From Tabrizicola_A sp965284335 (GTDB taxonomy: Bacteria > Pseudomonadota > Alphaproteobacteria > Rhodobacterales > Rhodobacteraceae), in the NCBI RefSeq assembly GCF_965284335.1, contig NZ_OZ260076.1: a stretch of 64,000 nt of DNA, one strand, 5' to 3'. The position numbers were made by a program, and so were the translations under genes. Positions 9,532-18,840 of the stretch are shown in pieces (positions within the stretch are counted from its first letter, which is position 1; each line of letters opens with the position of its first letter). The notes under the pieces are model-generated. The model saw nothing but the letters and a program-made list of their open reading frames with translations. It was not told the DNA's origin and searched no databases.

Positions 9532-10220
9532 GACAGCCAGCGCCGCATGGTGCGCTCAAAGATGCCAGCGAAAAAGGCCAGAAGATCGGTGCCATGGGTG
9601 GGTTTGAACAGATGCGGATCCTCGGCCCCCAGAACCAACATGCCGGGCAAGCGGCCGGTGCCGAAATCAAGCTTCATCAGCGCCTCGGAGCGGATCCAGC
9701 CCGCGCGCTCGCCATAGATCGCGTCCGATTGCGGCAAGACCTGCCGCAACACGACGGGGCGCTGCGGCACATTGCGCCCGCCGGTCAGATAATCGGCCAC
9801 AAAGCCCGGCGCGGCGATGGAGAGCACATCGCCAAGCTTGCGCAGTGCTGGATCCTCGCCCTCTTGCACGGTTTCCAAGACCAGCCGCACGCAGTCAACC
9901 CGCAGGGTCTGGGCCACGTCCGAGGCCAGCGTCTTGAGAAAATCCTCAAAACTCAGGGGATCGAGCATCTGCAAGATCGCCCGGTGCACCTGATTGGTGC
10001 CGGCAAGGTTTTCATAGGCCGCGGCAATCACCGTGCGGTGGGTGTCTTCCAGCCGGTCCAGCCGGTTTTCCAGTCGCTCCATCGCGATACCGCGCAGGTC
10101 GACGACATTGCCGCCCATCAGACGCTCATTGGCGCCAATGAGCGCGTTCATCACATCGCGGTCTTCCAAAAGCGTCTCGGGCTCCGCCAAGATGCGGTCC
10201 CGCATGTCCTGATCTATCAT
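9528..10220 (-). CDS. DUF484 family protein
   Basis: A 230 aa cytoplasmic protein of the DUF484 family, a GAF-like fold of unknown ligand commonly encoded just before xerC. The N-terminal part (IDQDMRDRILAEPETLLED) and the central coiled segment match the family pattern. It overlaps xerC by four bases and should be translated with it. Confidence 0.88.
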   Translation of the reverse strand: MIDQDMRDRILAEPETLLEDRDVMNALIGANERLMGGNVVDLRGIAMERLENRLDRLEDTHRTVIAAAYENLAGTNQVHRAILQMLDPLSFEDFLKTLASDVAQTLRVDCVRLVLETVQEGEDPALRKLGDVLSIAAPGFVADYLTGGRNVPQRPVVLRQVLPQSDAIYGERAGWIRSEALMKLDFGTGRLPGMLVLGAEDPHLFKPTHGTDLLAFFAGIFERTMRRWLS

Positions 10221-10353
10221 CCGTCCCGGGCCTCATACGCGCCCTTCGGCGGGCGGCTTTACATTTTGCAACCTTCTAGCACGGAACGCGGGCGCCGCTC
10301 TAGTGCGAATTGGCCACAGGGGCGCGGAATGGCACAGGTCGGACGCTCCGCGG

Positions 10354-10405
10354 GGAGTATTTTTGCCAAGAGGAAATGCGGACTTCCTCTTGGTCCAAAT
10401 ACTCC
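10354..10405. repeat. GGAGTATTT intergenic inverted repeat, copy 1
   Basis: Inverted repeat with arms GGAGTATTT...CCAAGAGGAA and TTCCTCTTGG..CAAATACTCC in the 221-base gap between the fsa stop and the DUF484 start. It may terminate fsa transcription. A longer relative is at 18758-18840 and a half copy at 57142-57162. Confidence 0.75.
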
Positions 10406-10441
10406 CGCCGGAGGCACCCGACGCCGGAGGCTGCGTCGCCG

Positions 10442-11095
10442 TTACAGAATCTTCTGACCAGTCTTCGCCCAATCCTTCATGAACTGCTCAAGCCCTTTGT
10501 CGGTCAGCGGGTGGCTGGCCAAGGATTTGATAACATTCGGCGGCGCGGTCATCACATCGGCACCGACCAAGGCGCATTGGGTGACATGGTTGACGGTGCG
10601 GATCGAGGCGGCAAGGATCTGGGTGTCAAAGCCGTAATTGTCATAGATCTGGCGGATGTCCGAGATCAGCTCCATCCCATCCATATTGATATCATCAAGC
10701 CGACCAATGAAGGGCGAGATGAAGGTGGCCCCTGCCTTGGCCGCGATCAGCGCCTGATTGGCCGAGAAGCACAGGGTCACGTTGACCATAAAGCCTTCGT
10801 CTGACAGGGTTTTGCAGGTTTTCAGACCGTCCCATGTCAAGGGCACCTTGACGGCGATATTGGGGGCAATGGCGGCCAGTTTGCGGCCCTCGGCGATCAT
10901 CTCATCGGCGGTCAGTGCCACGACCTCTGCCGAAACCGGGCCTTCGACGAAGGAGCAGATTTCGCGGGTCACTTCGAGGATGTCGCGGCCTGATTTCAGG
11001 ATCAGCGAGGGGTTGGTGGTCACCCCATCCACCATGCCAAGGGCATGCAATTCGCGGATGGCATCGACATCGGCGGTATCGACAAAGAATTTCAT
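10442..11095 (-). CDS. fsa: Fructose-6-phosphate aldolase (transaldolase-like)
   Basis: A class I aldolase of the small transaldolase / FSA subfamily, 217 aa. It starts MKFFVDTADVDAI and has DGVTTNPSLI, the Schiff-base lysine in NIAVKVPLTWDG, and ISPFIGRLDD. The family splits or joins C3 units with fructose 6-phosphate or performs transaldolase chemistry; sequence alone does not settle which. Its start lies 27 bases from the priA start on the other strand. Confidence 0.9.
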   Translation of the reverse strand: MKFFVDTADVDAIRELHALGMVDGVTTNPSLILKSGRDILEVTREICSFVEGPVSAEVVALTADEMIAEGRKLAAIAPNIAVKVPLTWDGLKTCKTLSDEGFMVNVTLCFSANQALIAAKAGATFISPFIGRLDDINMDGMELISDIRQIYDNYGFDTQILAASIRTVNHVTQCALVGADVMTAPPNVIKSLASHPLTDKGLEQFMKDWAKTGQKIL

Positions 11096-11122
11096 GGGGC
11101 GCGGTCCTTTGAATGGGTTGTG

Positions 11123-13363
11123 ATGGCGTTGCGGGGGGTTTACCCCAAAGATACGGGCAAGGCAAAGGGCAGCGCTGTGGCGGATCGGGTCTATCTGGCG
11201 GGCGAGTTGGTGGGGGTTCTGACGACAGAGCCTTTGGGCCGCGTTCTGGATTACAAATCACCCGAGGGCGGCTGTGGGGATGGCGATTTCGTCGAGGTGC
11301 CTTTGGGGCCGCGCAAGGTTTTGGGGGTGGTTTGGGGGCCGGGGGAGGGCAAGTTTGACCCCGCGCGCATCCGCCCCATCTCTCGCGTTTTGGATGCCGC
11401 GCCGATGCGGGCCGAGTTGCGCAGCTTCCTGACCCGTGCCGCCGATTACACGTTGACCCCCTTGGCGGCCATGTTGCGCCTTGCCACCCGCGCGCCGGGG
11501 CTTGGCGATGCGCTGTCGATGCGCAAGGTCTACCGGCTGGCCGGGCCGGTGCCGAACCAGATGACCGAGGCGCGGTTTCGGGTGGTGGAGGCTTTGCGGC
11601 GGTTTGGCAATTCTCCGGTGACCTTGGGTGAATTGGCCGAGGAGGCGGGCTGCGGGCCTTCCGTCGTCAAGGGTTTGGTGAAGCTTGGCGTGATTGCCGA
11701 GGAGGACAGCCCGCGCGATCTGCCCTATCCGGTGATGCAGCCCAAGCCTGCCAGCCATTTGCGCGGCGATCAGGTGGGGGCCGCGGATGCGCTGGTCGCG
11801 CAGGTGGGCGGTGGCTTTGCGGCGACCTTGCTCAAGGGCGTCACCGGGTCGGGCAAGACCGAGGTTTATCTCGAGGCGGTGGCGGAATGTCTGCGGCGCG
11901 GGCAGCAGGCGCTGGTCCTTTTGCCCGAAATCGCGCTGACGGCGGATTTTCTGGCCCGGGTCGAGGCGCGGTTCGGGGTGCGGCCGGCAGAATGGCATTC
12001 GGGTGTCACGATGACCGAACGCCGTCGGCTGTGGAAGATGGTCGGGCAGGGGGGCGCGCAGTTCGTGGTGGGCGCGCGCTCGGCCCTGTTTTTGCCCTTC
12101 CGCGATTTGGGGCTGATCGTCGTCGATGAGGAGCATGACGCGAGCTATAAGCAAGAGGATGGGGTGCTTTACAATGCCCGCGATATGGCGGTGTTGCGGG
12201 CCTCGATCGTCGGCTGTCCCATCGTTTTGGCCTCGGCCACGCCCTGCCTTGAAAGCTGGGCCAATGTGGAGGCCGGGAAATATGCGCGGCTGGATCTGAG
12301 CGCGCGGTTCGGGGCGGCGGAATTGCCGCCGATGAAGGCCATCGACATGCGGGGGGAGAACCTGCCCGCCGACCGCTGGATTTCGGCCAAGCTGGCGGCA
12401 GAGGTTCAGGCGCGGGTAGAGAAGGGCGAGCAGAGCCTGTTGTTCCTGAACCGGCGCGGCTATGCACCCATCACGCTCTGCCGGGCCTGTGGGCATCAGG
12501 TGGGCTGTGACGATTGCGATGCGCGGATGGTGGAGCATCGGTTCCTGAAGCGGCTGGTGTGTCACCAATGCGGGGCGACCAAGCCTGTGCCTGCGGCCTG
12601 TCCGGCCTGCGGGGTTGAGGGGCGGATGGCCGCGGTTGGCCCGGGGGTGGAGCGGCTGGCCGAGGAGGTGGTGGCGCGGTTTCCGGGCGCGCGGCTGGCG
12701 GTGTTGTCGTCGGACCTTTTCGGCTCGGCGCGGGCGTTGAAAGAGGCGGTGGTCAATATTGCCGAGGGGGGCGCCGATATCATCATCGGCACGCAGATCG
12801 TGGCCAAGGGGCATAACTTTCCGTTGCTGACGCTGGTGGGGGTGATTGACGCCGATCTGGGTTTGCAGGGATCAGACCTGCGCGCGGCGGAGCGGACGTT
12901 TCAGCTGATGCGGCAGGTGGCGGGGCGCGCGGGGCGGGCGGAGAAGCCGGGCGAGGCGTGGTTGCAGACCCATCAGCCCGAGCATCCGGTGATCCGGGCG
13001 ATCCTTGGGGGGGACGAAGAGGCGTTTTGGAAGGCCGAGGCGGCAGAGCGCAAGGTCGCCGGGGTGCCGCCCTATGGCCGGATGGCGGGGATTATCCTGT
13101 CCTCGCCCGATGTGGCGCAGGTCTTTGAGTTCGGCACCGAGCTTGCCCGGCGCGATGGGCCGTTGCGCCGGGTGGGTGCGCAGGTGTTTGGCCCTGCCCC
13201 GGCCCCGATTGCCCGGGTGCGCGGGCGGCATCGGGTGCGGCTTTTGGTCAAGGCCGAGAAAACGGTGCCTTTGCAGGCGGCCTTGGCCGAATGGGTGGGG
13301 CAGGTGAAGCTGCCGAACAACCTGCGGCTGGCGATCGATATTGATCCGCAAAGTTTTTACTGA
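11123..13363 (+). CDS. priA: Primosomal protein N', replication restart helicase
   Basis: PriA binds stalled forks and loads the replicative helicase. It has the N-terminal DNA-binding domain (VYLAGELVGVLTTEPLG), a Walker A in GVTGSGKTEVYLEAV, the DEEHD box, two zinc-binding Cys clusters (CRACGHQVGCDDC and CHQCGATKPVPAACPACG) and helicase motif V/VI near the C terminus. The start is uncertain: the ATG at 11123 is the first not running into fsa, but a GTG at 11177 has AAGGG seven bases upstream and may be the true one. A palindrome follows the stop. Confidence 0.95.
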   Translation: MALRGVYPKDTGKAKGSAVADRVYLAGELVGVLTTEPLGRVLDYKSPEGGCGDGDFVEVPLGPRKVLGVVWGPGEGKFDPARIRPISRVLDAAPMRAELRSFLTRAADYTLTPLAAMLRLATRAPGLGDALSMRKVYRLAGPVPNQMTEARFRVVEALRRFGNSPVTLGELAEEAGCGPSVVKGLVKLGVIAEEDSPRDLPYPVMQPKPASHLRGDQVGAADALVAQVGGGFAATLLKGVTGSGKTEVYLEAVAECLRRGQQALVLLPEIALTADFLARVEARFGVRPAEWHSGVTMTERRRLWKMVGQGGAQFVVGARSALFLPFRDLGLIVVDEEHDASYKQEDGVLYNARDMAVLRASIVGCPIVLASATPCLESWANVEAGKYARLDLSARFGAAELPPMKAIDMRGENLPADRWISAKLAAEVQARVEKGEQSLLFLNRRGYAPITLCRACGHQVGCDDCDARMVEHRFLKRLVCHQCGATKPVPAACPACGVEGRMAAVGPGVERLAEEVVARFPGARLAVLSSDLFGSARALKEAVVNIAEGGADIIIGTQIVAKGHNFPLLTLVGVIDADLGLQGSDLRAAERTFQLMRQVAGRAGRAEKPGEAWLQTHQPEHPVIRAILGGDEEAFWKAEAAERKVAGVPPYGRMAGIILSSPDVAQVFEFGTELARRDGPLRRVGAQVFGPAPAPIARVRGRHRVRLLVKAEKTVPLQAALAEWVGQVKLPNNLRLAIDIDPQSFY

Positions 13364-13368
13364 TCCGC

Positions 13369-13430
13369 CCTCCTCGTCGGCTTCGCCGCTCGTCGGGGCT
13401 CGACGAGAAGACGAAGTCGCCCGAGGAGAG
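13369..13430. repeat. CGACGAGG-type intergenic palindrome, copy 3
   Basis: Follows the priA stop by six bases. Left arm CCTCCTCGTCGGCTTCGCCG, right arm with GACGAAGTCGCCCGAGGAG. Same family as 5358-5433. Confidence 0.7.
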
Positions 13431-13449
13431 GCCGGTTCACGGCACGCCG

Positions 13450-13495
13450 CAAATTTCTTGAAAAGAAATTTGTCAAAATCCTTCGAAGGATTTTG
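13450..13495. repeat. Paired hairpins upstream of msrA
   Basis: Two adjacent palindromes. CAAATTTCTT pairs with AAGAAATTTG around a 3-base loop (13450-13472), then a perfect 22-base palindrome built on CAAAATCCTT and its complement (13474-13495). They lie 44 bases before the msrA start. A similar pair lies between proB and proA. Confidence 0.8.
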
Positions 13496-13538
13496 CGGCG
13501 CGCGCTATATAGAGCCCAACACCAGAAGGAGACGCGCG

Positions 13539-14189
13539 ATGTTCTTTGTCGACCGCAAGAAAATGGAGATGGTCCGCCCCGAAAATGCCCTTCCCGGCCG
13601 GCCCGAGCCGATGCCGGTGACCGAGCCGCATTTTCTGTCGGGGCTTGATCTGAAATCGCCGGTGCCTCAGGGCATGGAAGAGGCGATGTTCGGCATGGGC
13701 TGTTTTTGGGGGGTGGAGCGCAAGTTCTGGCAGGCGCCGGGTGTTTGGCTGACCATGGTGGGCTATGCGGGTGGGTTCACCCCGAACCCGACCTATCAGG
13801 AAACCTGCACCCAATTGACCGGCCATAATGAGGTGGTGCGGGTGATCTTTGATCCGGCCATCACATCCTATGAGGCGCTGCTAAAGCTCTTTTGGGAAAA
13901 CCATGACCCGACCCAAGGGATGCGGCAGGGCAATGATATTGGCTCCACCTATCGGTCGGGGATTTACACCTATACCCCCGAACAAAAGGCCGCGGCTGAG
14001 GCGTCGAAGGCCCTTTATGCCGAGCGTCTGCGCGCCGCTGGACATGGGGCGATCACCACCGAGATCATTCCCGCGCCGGTGTTTTACTATGCCGAGGATT
14101 ACCACCAGCAATATCTGGCGAAAAATCCCCAAGGCTATTGCGGGATTGGCGGCACCGGGGTGACCTGCCCGATTGGCCTGATGGCCTGA
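13539..14189 (+). CDS. msrA: Peptide-methionine (S)-S-oxide reductase
   Basis: Reduces the S epimer of methionine sulfoxide in proteins, repairing oxidative damage in the cytoplasm. The catalytic motif GCFWGVE is at about residue 50. A candidate recycling cysteine pair lies near the C terminus in YCGIGGTGVTCP. The ATG at 13539 is chosen because AGAAGGAGA precedes it; the longer frame reaches back into the palindromic repeats. It encodes 216 aa. Confidence 0.95.
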   Translation: MFFVDRKKMEMVRPENALPGRPEPMPVTEPHFLSGLDLKSPVPQGMEEAMFGMGCFWGVERKFWQAPGVWLTMVGYAGGFTPNPTYQETCTQLTGHNEVVRVIFDPAITSYEALLKLFWENHDPTQGMRQGNDIGSTYRSGIYTYTPEQKAAAEASKALYAERLRAAGHGAITTEIIPAPVFYYAEDYHQQYLAKNPQGYCGIGGTGVTCPIGLMA

Positions 14190-14270
14190 TCCGGGCGCTT
14201 GCCCCCAAGGCTTGACCATGCCCGGCCAAGGGCCTAAGGCCAGCCAAACCTGACCCAGCCGGAGGCCAAA

Positions 14271-15383
14271 ATGCCCTTGTTTATTGCTCAAACCACGGTT
14301 GAGGGGGATGAGGCGGCCTTTGCGCTGGCCGATGCGTTGGAGCGGATGCAGCCTGCGCCGCTGGAGGCCGAGTGCTATGACGTTGACGGCATGCCCGGCA
14401 TGGTGCGCGTTGAGGCGACATTTTCCATCGCCCCGAATGAGGCCTTGTTGTCGGTTTTGGCCGGGGCCTTTGGCGCGGCGGACTTCAACATCTCGACCCT
14501 GTCGCAAACCACATGGTCGGCGCTGACCACCCTGCCCGGCGAGGCGGCGGCGCGGGGCTTGGCGGCGCGGCTTGAACAGGTGGAGCCTGCCCCTTACGGC
14601 GTGGGGGCCTTTGAGATTGAGGACAATTCCGGCCTTTGGGAAGTGGGCGTTTATTGCCATGACGCCCCTGATGCCGCGCTGTTCAATCAGATCGGGGCCG
14701 AATTCGGGGCCAAGCCTTTCGTGATTTCCGAAGTGCCCGATGTTGATTGGGTGGCCCATGTGCGGCGCGAGCTTGCGCCGGTGGAGGCCGGGCGCTTCTT
14801 TGTCTATGGCAGCCATGACGCCGACCGCGTGCCCACCGATCCCGCCCTTGTGCCGTTGCAGATCGAGGCGACGGTGGCCTTTGGCACTGGCCATCATGGC
14901 ACGACGCTGGGCTGTTTGCGTGCTTTTGATCGGTTGTGCAACGAAGGGTTTCGCCCTGCCAAGGTGGCCGATATTGGCGCGGGCACGGCCGTTTTGGCGA
15001 TTGCCGCCGCGGCGGTGCTGCCCGATGCCTTGGTGATCGCGTCGGATATTGATGAGGTGGCGGTGGATGTCTCGCACGCCAATGTCGAGATCAATGGGCT
15101 GGGGGGGCGGGTTGAGTGTCTGGAGGCGGCGGGCTTTGCCCATCCGCGCCTGCATGAGGCCAGCCCCTATGATCTGATCTTCGCCAATATCCTGAAAGGC
15201 CCCTTGATCGAGTTGGCCCCCGATATGGGCCAGCATTGCGCGCCGGGTGGGCTGGTCATTCTGTCGGGCCTTTTGGCGGTGCAGGCCGAGGCGGTGACGG
15301 CGGCCTATATCGCCGCAGGGTTCAGCCCTGTTGCGCGCGAGGATCTGGGCGAATGGTCGGCATTGGTGCTGAAACGGAACTAA
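14271..15383 (+). CDS. prmA: Ribosomal protein L11 methyltransferase
   Basis: Class I SAM methyltransferase that modifies ribosomal protein L11. The N-terminal substrate-recognition domain occupies about the first 150 residues. The catalytic domain has FGTGHHGTTLGCL, DIGAGTAVLAIAAA (SAM binding), ASDIDEVAVDV and the NILKGPL variant of the NPPY-like motif. At 370 aa it is longer than the roughly 293 aa E. coli enzyme, mainly in the N-terminal half. Confidence 0.85.
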   Translation: MPLFIAQTTVEGDEAAFALADALERMQPAPLEAECYDVDGMPGMVRVEATFSIAPNEALLSVLAGAFGAADFNISTLSQTTWSALTTLPGEAAARGLAARLEQVEPAPYGVGAFEIEDNSGLWEVGVYCHDAPDAALFNQIGAEFGAKPFVISEVPDVDWVAHVRRELAPVEAGRFFVYGSHDADRVPTDPALVPLQIEATVAFGTGHHGTTLGCLRAFDRLCNEGFRPAKVADIGAGTAVLAIAAAAVLPDALVIASDIDEVAVDVSHANVEINGLGGRVECLEAAGFAHPRLHEASPYDLIFANILKGPLIELAPDMGQHCAPGGLVILSGLLAVQAEAVTAAYIAAGFSPVAREDLGEWSALVLKRN

Positions 15384-15494
15384 ATTGTTTCTGTCAAATC
15401 CGTGGCTTAACCTCCATCTCTGCCCATATTTTGCCACAATTGGCCCTCATCAAGGACATACTGTGTGCGGGGCGTGATGGTGGAGGCATGTATC

Positions 15495-15851
15495 ATGTAT
15501 GATGCAAACCTGGTTGAGTTTTATAGCCGTGTGTCGGATCTGAAAAAGGCGCATGACAAGGGCTTTGGCCATGAATCCCCTGGAACGCTAAGCCGGGCTG
15601 CGACCTATGGCTTGCGCAAAAAGCGCACGCGTCTGCGGGTGATGCCTTTGGTCTTTGTCGCCGTGGCTGCGGTGGGGCTGAAGGCAACGATCCTGCATTC
15701 GGTCGGGGAGATCGCCTATCAAGAGCGCGTCGCTGCCCTATCGGCAGGGCAGGGCTTTGACCGGCTGGGCGGTTGGCTGATGCAGGTTGACCCGGTGACG
15801 GCATATGTGGCGCAGCAGTTGGGCGTGATGGCCATGCGGCTGAACGGCTGA
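15495..15851 (+). CDS. Uncharacterised small membrane protein
   Basis: A 118 aa protein with one clear membrane helix (VMPLVFVAVAAVGLKATIL) preceded by a strongly basic stretch (GLRKKRTRLR), so the N terminus is predicted cytoplasmic. The ATG at 15495 is chosen because GGAGG lies seven bases upstream; the earlier in-frame ATG lacks this. No family is recognised. It ends at a shared bidirectional terminator. Confidence 0.75.
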   Translation: MYDANLVEFYSRVSDLKKAHDKGFGHESPGTLSRAATYGLRKKRTRLRVMPLVFVAVAAVGLKATILHSVGEIAYQERVAALSAGQGFDRLGGWLMQVDPVTAYVAQQLGVMAMRLNG

Positions 15852-15906
15852 TCACGGCCGGTGCAGATGCGGGCCAGACCGGCCCGCTGCTTCGATTGAA
15901 AAGACA

Positions 15907-15938
15907 AAAGCCGCCGCCCAGATCTGGGCAGCGGCTTT
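15907..15938. terminator. Bidirectional terminator between convergent genes
   Basis: A long stem, AAAGCCGC.GCCCAG with its complement, centred on AGATCT and flanked by A-rich and T-rich ends. It can stop both the plus-strand membrane-protein gene and the minus-strand DUF1127 gene. Confidence 0.8.
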
Positions 15939-15963
15939 GTCTATTTCGATGTCGGATGCGGTC

Positions 15964-16167
15964 TTAGCGACCGATCAGATCAATATCGCCACGGCAAAGA
16001 CCGATATCATCAAGTTCACGGTCCGACAGCTTGGCAAGCGACTTGCGGGTGACGCGGGCGTCATTCCAAGCGGCGAAGCGGGCGGCTTTCTCGTTCACAA
16101 CCTGAACCAAGCGGAAAATGGCAATGGCGCCAAACGGCGCCGCGCGGGACGACTCATAGGCGGCCAT
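15964..16167 (-). CDS. DUF1127 domain protein, second copy
   Basis: A 67 aa DUF1127 protein: the core LAKLSDRELDDIGLCRGDIDLI follows a helix rich in Ala and Arg. AAAGGA lies upstream of the ATG. It is not closely similar to the copy at 5562 outside the core. The role is unknown, as for the first copy. Confidence 0.85.
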   Translation of the reverse strand: MAAYESSRAAPFGAIAIFRLVQVVNEKAARFAAWNDARVTRKSLAKLSDRELDDIGLCRGDIDLIGR

Positions 16168-16300
16168 AGCGGGTATCCTTTCACAAACTGCTCTATAACG
16201 AGGCGTTCATTCGCCTTCGATGACGGGTAAATAGTCATGCTGCATATGCGAAGCAATGGGGGTTCCAGCATGGCCGCAATGCGCGCCGTGCATGGCTGCC

Positions 16301-16329
16301 GCCCCTAAAAATGTCATAATTTTAGGGGC
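16301..16329. promoter_or_regulatory. Inverted repeat in the DUF1127-ruvC gap
   Basis: GCCCCTAAAA and TTTTAGGGGC flank a 9-base spacer. The 326-base gap (16168-16493) separates the divergent DUF1127 and ruvC genes and must hold both promoters. This perfect 10-base arm could be an operator or a hairpin. Nothing else stands out in the gap. Confidence 0.45.
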
Positions 16330-16493
16330 GAATGGCCGCCTGCGCCCGGAAATGTCGCGAAGGTCACCTGCTGTGTCGTCTTTCTGCGCCTGCACAATGG
16401 TCGCGCGGCCCCGTCGCTTCCGGCGCAATTCACCTTGGCGGATGTTCTCTTTTCGTGCTAATCGGAAAAAAAGACGAAAAACGGGGGGCGGGT

Positions 16494-17012
16494 ATGCGGG
16501 TTTTGGGAATCGATCCCGGGCTGCGAAACCTTGGCTGGGGGGTGATCGACGTTGCGGGCGCACGCCTGACCCATGTGGCCAATGGCATTTGCCATTCCGC
16601 ACCGGGTGAGGGCGAGGGCGATCTCGCGCTGCGGCTTGTGTCGCTTTACAGCCAATTGACCGAGGTTTTGCGCCAATATGCCCCCGATACGGCGGCGGTC
16701 GAACATACATTCGTCAACAAGGACGCGGTGGCCACACTAAAGCTGGGCCAAGCACGGGGCATCGCGCTGTTGGTGCCGGCGCAATTCGGGCTGACGGTGG
16801 GGGAATATGCGCCGAATGCGGTGAAAAAGACCGTAGTGGGCGTGGGCCATGCCGACAAGGGGCAGGTGGACCATATGGTGCGGGTGCAATTGCCCGGCGT
16901 GATCATTGCCGGGCCGGATGCCGCCGATGCGCTGGCCATTGCGATTTGCCACGCGCATCATGTGCAAAGTGCGGGCCGTTTGCAGGCCGCGGTGAAAAGG
17001 GCAGCCGGATGA
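16494..17012 (+). CDS. ruvC: Holliday junction endonuclease RuvC
   Basis: Resolves Holliday junctions by symmetric nicking. It begins MRVLGIDPGLRNLGWGV with the first catalytic Asp, has the acidic residue in AAVEHTFVNKD, and the C-terminal Asp pair in GPDAADALA. The 172 aa length is normal. The ATG at 16494 is chosen from the conserved family start and the G-rich site before it. The stop overlaps the ruvA start (ATGA), beginning a tight ruvCAB operon. Confidence 0.96.
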   Translation: MRVLGIDPGLRNLGWGVIDVAGARLTHVANGICHSAPGEGEGDLALRLVSLYSQLTEVLRQYAPDTAAVEHTFVNKDAVATLKLGQARGIALLVPAQFGLTVGEYAPNAVKKTVVGVGHADKGQVDHMVRVQLPGVIIAGPDAADALAIAICHAHHVQSAGRLQAAVKRAAG

Positions 17013-17698
17013 TTGGCAAGATTTCAGGCAGGCTGGATTGGCGCGGGTCGGACCATGTGCTGATCGATGTGCGCGGCGTGGGCTATATCGTGCATGTGTC
17101 AGACCGCACCATGTCGGGCCTGCCCGGCTTGGGTGAGGCGGTGAGCCTTTATACCGAGCTCTTGGTGCGCGAGGATCTTTTGCAGCTTTTTGGTTTTCCG
17201 ACCATGTTGGAAAAGGAATGGCACAAGCTGTTGATGACGGTGCAGGGCGTCGGCGCCAAGGCGGCCATGGCGATCTTGGGCACGCTTGGGGCCGAAGGTG
17301 TGGGCCGCGCGATCACGCTGGGCGATCAGCGCGCCATTCAGGCCGCCCCCGGTGTGGGGCCGAAACTGGCGCAGCGGATCATTCTAGAGCTGAAGGCCAA
17401 GGCCGGGTCGGTCATGGCGATGGGGGTCAGCCTGTCGGCCACCGCCGAGGCCGACGATGTGGTGATCGAGCCGATGGCACCTACCCCGGTCAAGGCGGCC
17501 AAGGCCGCCAGCGCAGGCCAGCAGGCGGCATCCAGCCGGGCCGCGGTGACGGCGGATGCGCTCTCGGCGCTGATGAACCTTGGCTATGGTCAGGGCGACG
17601 CGGCCCAAGCGGTGGCCAGCGTGGCAGGCGAAAACCCCGAGGCCGACACCGCCGCGCTGATCCGCGCCAGTTTGAAACTGCTGGCGCCAAAGGGCTAA
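17009..17698 (+). CDS. ruvA: Holliday junction branch migration protein RuvA
   Basis: Tetrameric junction-binding subunit that positions RuvB. It starts MIGKISGRLDWRG in the OB domain, has the tandem helix-hairpin-helix region (LMTVQGVGAKAAMAILGTL and IQAAPGVGPKLAQRIILEL), an Ala-rich flexible linker at about 150-175, and the small C-terminal RuvB-binding domain. The 229 aa length is slightly long because of the linker. It overlaps ruvC by four bases and ends three bases before ruvB. Confidence 0.96.
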   Translation: MIGKISGRLDWRGSDHVLIDVRGVGYIVHVSDRTMSGLPGLGEAVSLYTELLVREDLLQLFGFPTMLEKEWHKLLMTVQGVGAKAAMAILGTLGAEGVGRAITLGDQRAIQAAPGVGPKLAQRIILELKAKAGSVMAMGVSLSATAEADDVVIEPMAPTPVKAAKAASAGQQAASSRAAVTADALSALMNLGYGQGDAAQAVASVAGENPEADTAALIRASLKLLAPKG

Positions 17699-17701
17699 GC
17701 G

Positions 17702-18727
17702 ATGACATCAGACCCCACCTTGCGCCCCGAAAAGCTGCCCGAGGATCTGGACCGCGCCTTGCGGCCCCAGATGCTGGAGGAGTTTGTGGGTCAGGCTGAA
17801 GCGCGGGCCAATCTGGCGGTGTTCATCCAATCGGCCCGGATGCGCGGCGAGGCGATGGACCACACGCTGTTTCACGGCCCCCCCGGTTTGGGCAAGACGA
17901 CGCTGGCGCAGATCATGGCGCGCGAATTGGGGGTGGGGTTTCGCATGACCTCGGGGCCGGTGCTGGCCAAGCCCGGCGATCTGGCGGCGATCCTGACCAA
18001 TCTGGAACCGAATGATGTGCTGTTCATCGACGAGATTCACCGGCTGAGCCCGGTTGTCGAAGAGGTGCTTTATCCCGCGATGGAAGATTTTGCGCTGGAT
18101 CTGGTGATCGGCGAGGGGCCAGCGGCGCGCACGGTGCGGATTGATTTGCAGCCCTTTACGCTGGTCGGGGCCACCACGCGGCTGGGCCTTTTGACCACAC
18201 CGCTGCGCGACCGCTTTGGCATTCCGACCCGGTTGCAGTTCTACACCGAAGAAGAACTTGACCTCATCGTTGCGCGCGGTGCGCGCCTCCTCGGTCTGGC
18301 CACCGATCCCGATGGCACGCGCGAGGTCGCCCGCCGGGCGCGCGGCACCCCGCGCATCGCGGGTCGCCTCTTGCGCCGCGTGGTGGATTTCGTGACGGTT
18401 GAGGGCAATGGCCGCCTGACCCGCGCCATCGCCGACCGCGCGCTGACGCGGCTGGGGGTGGATCATCTGGGCCTAGACGGCGGTGACCGGCGCTATCTGA
18501 CACTTTTGGCCGAAAATTACGGGGGCGGCCCGGTGGGTGTGGAAACCATTGCCGCCGCCCTGTCCGAGGCGCGTGACGCCATCGAAGAGGTGATCGAGCC
18601 TTATCTTTTGCAACAAGGCCTGATCCTGCGCACCCCGCGGGGCCGGATGCTGGGCGCCAAGGCCTGGGCGCATCTGGGTCTTGCCGCGCCAAAGGGGCCG
18701 AGCCAGAACGATTTATTTGACGCCTGA
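17702..18727 (+). CDS. ruvB: Holliday junction branch migration ATPase RuvB
   Basis: AAA+ motor that drives branch migration with RuvA. Walker A is in FHGPPGLGKTTLAQ, Walker B in DVLFIDEIHRL, sensor 1 in GATTRLGLL, and the C-terminal winged helix contains LLQQGLILRTPRGR. At 341 aa it is full length. It is the last gene of the ruvCAB operon and is followed by a long inverted repeat. Confidence 0.97.
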   Translation: MTSDPTLRPEKLPEDLDRALRPQMLEEFVGQAEARANLAVFIQSARMRGEAMDHTLFHGPPGLGKTTLAQIMARELGVGFRMTSGPVLAKPGDLAAILTNLEPNDVLFIDEIHRLSPVVEEVLYPAMEDFALDLVIGEGPAARTVRIDLQPFTLVGATTRLGLLTTPLRDRFGIPTRLQFYTEEELDLIVARGARLLGLATDPDGTREVARRARGTPRIAGRLLRRVVDFVTVEGNGRLTRAIADRALTRLGVDHLGLDGGDRRYLTLLAENYGGGPVGVETIAAALSEARDAIEEVIEPYLLQQGLILRTPRGRMLGAKAWAHLGLAAPKGPSQNDLFDA

Positions 18728-18757
18728 TGCCCGTGGCCAGCCCCGGGGCGCTGCCCC

Positions 18758-18840
18758 GGACCCCGGAGTATTTTGAAAGGCGCAAGCCATAGGGCGCTTT
18801 GAGTTTGATTTGCGCCTTTGGAAATACTCCACGGGGGTCC
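18758..18840. repeat. GGAGTATTT intergenic inverted repeat, copy 2
   Basis: Long stem-loop after ruvB. The left arm holds GGACCCC, GGAGTATTT and AAAGGCGCAA; the right arm holds TTGCGCCTTT, AAATACTCC and GGGGGTCC, with a loop of about 25 bases. It fills much of the 333-base gap to the next gene. The rest (18841-19060) shows no supported feature. Confidence 0.75.
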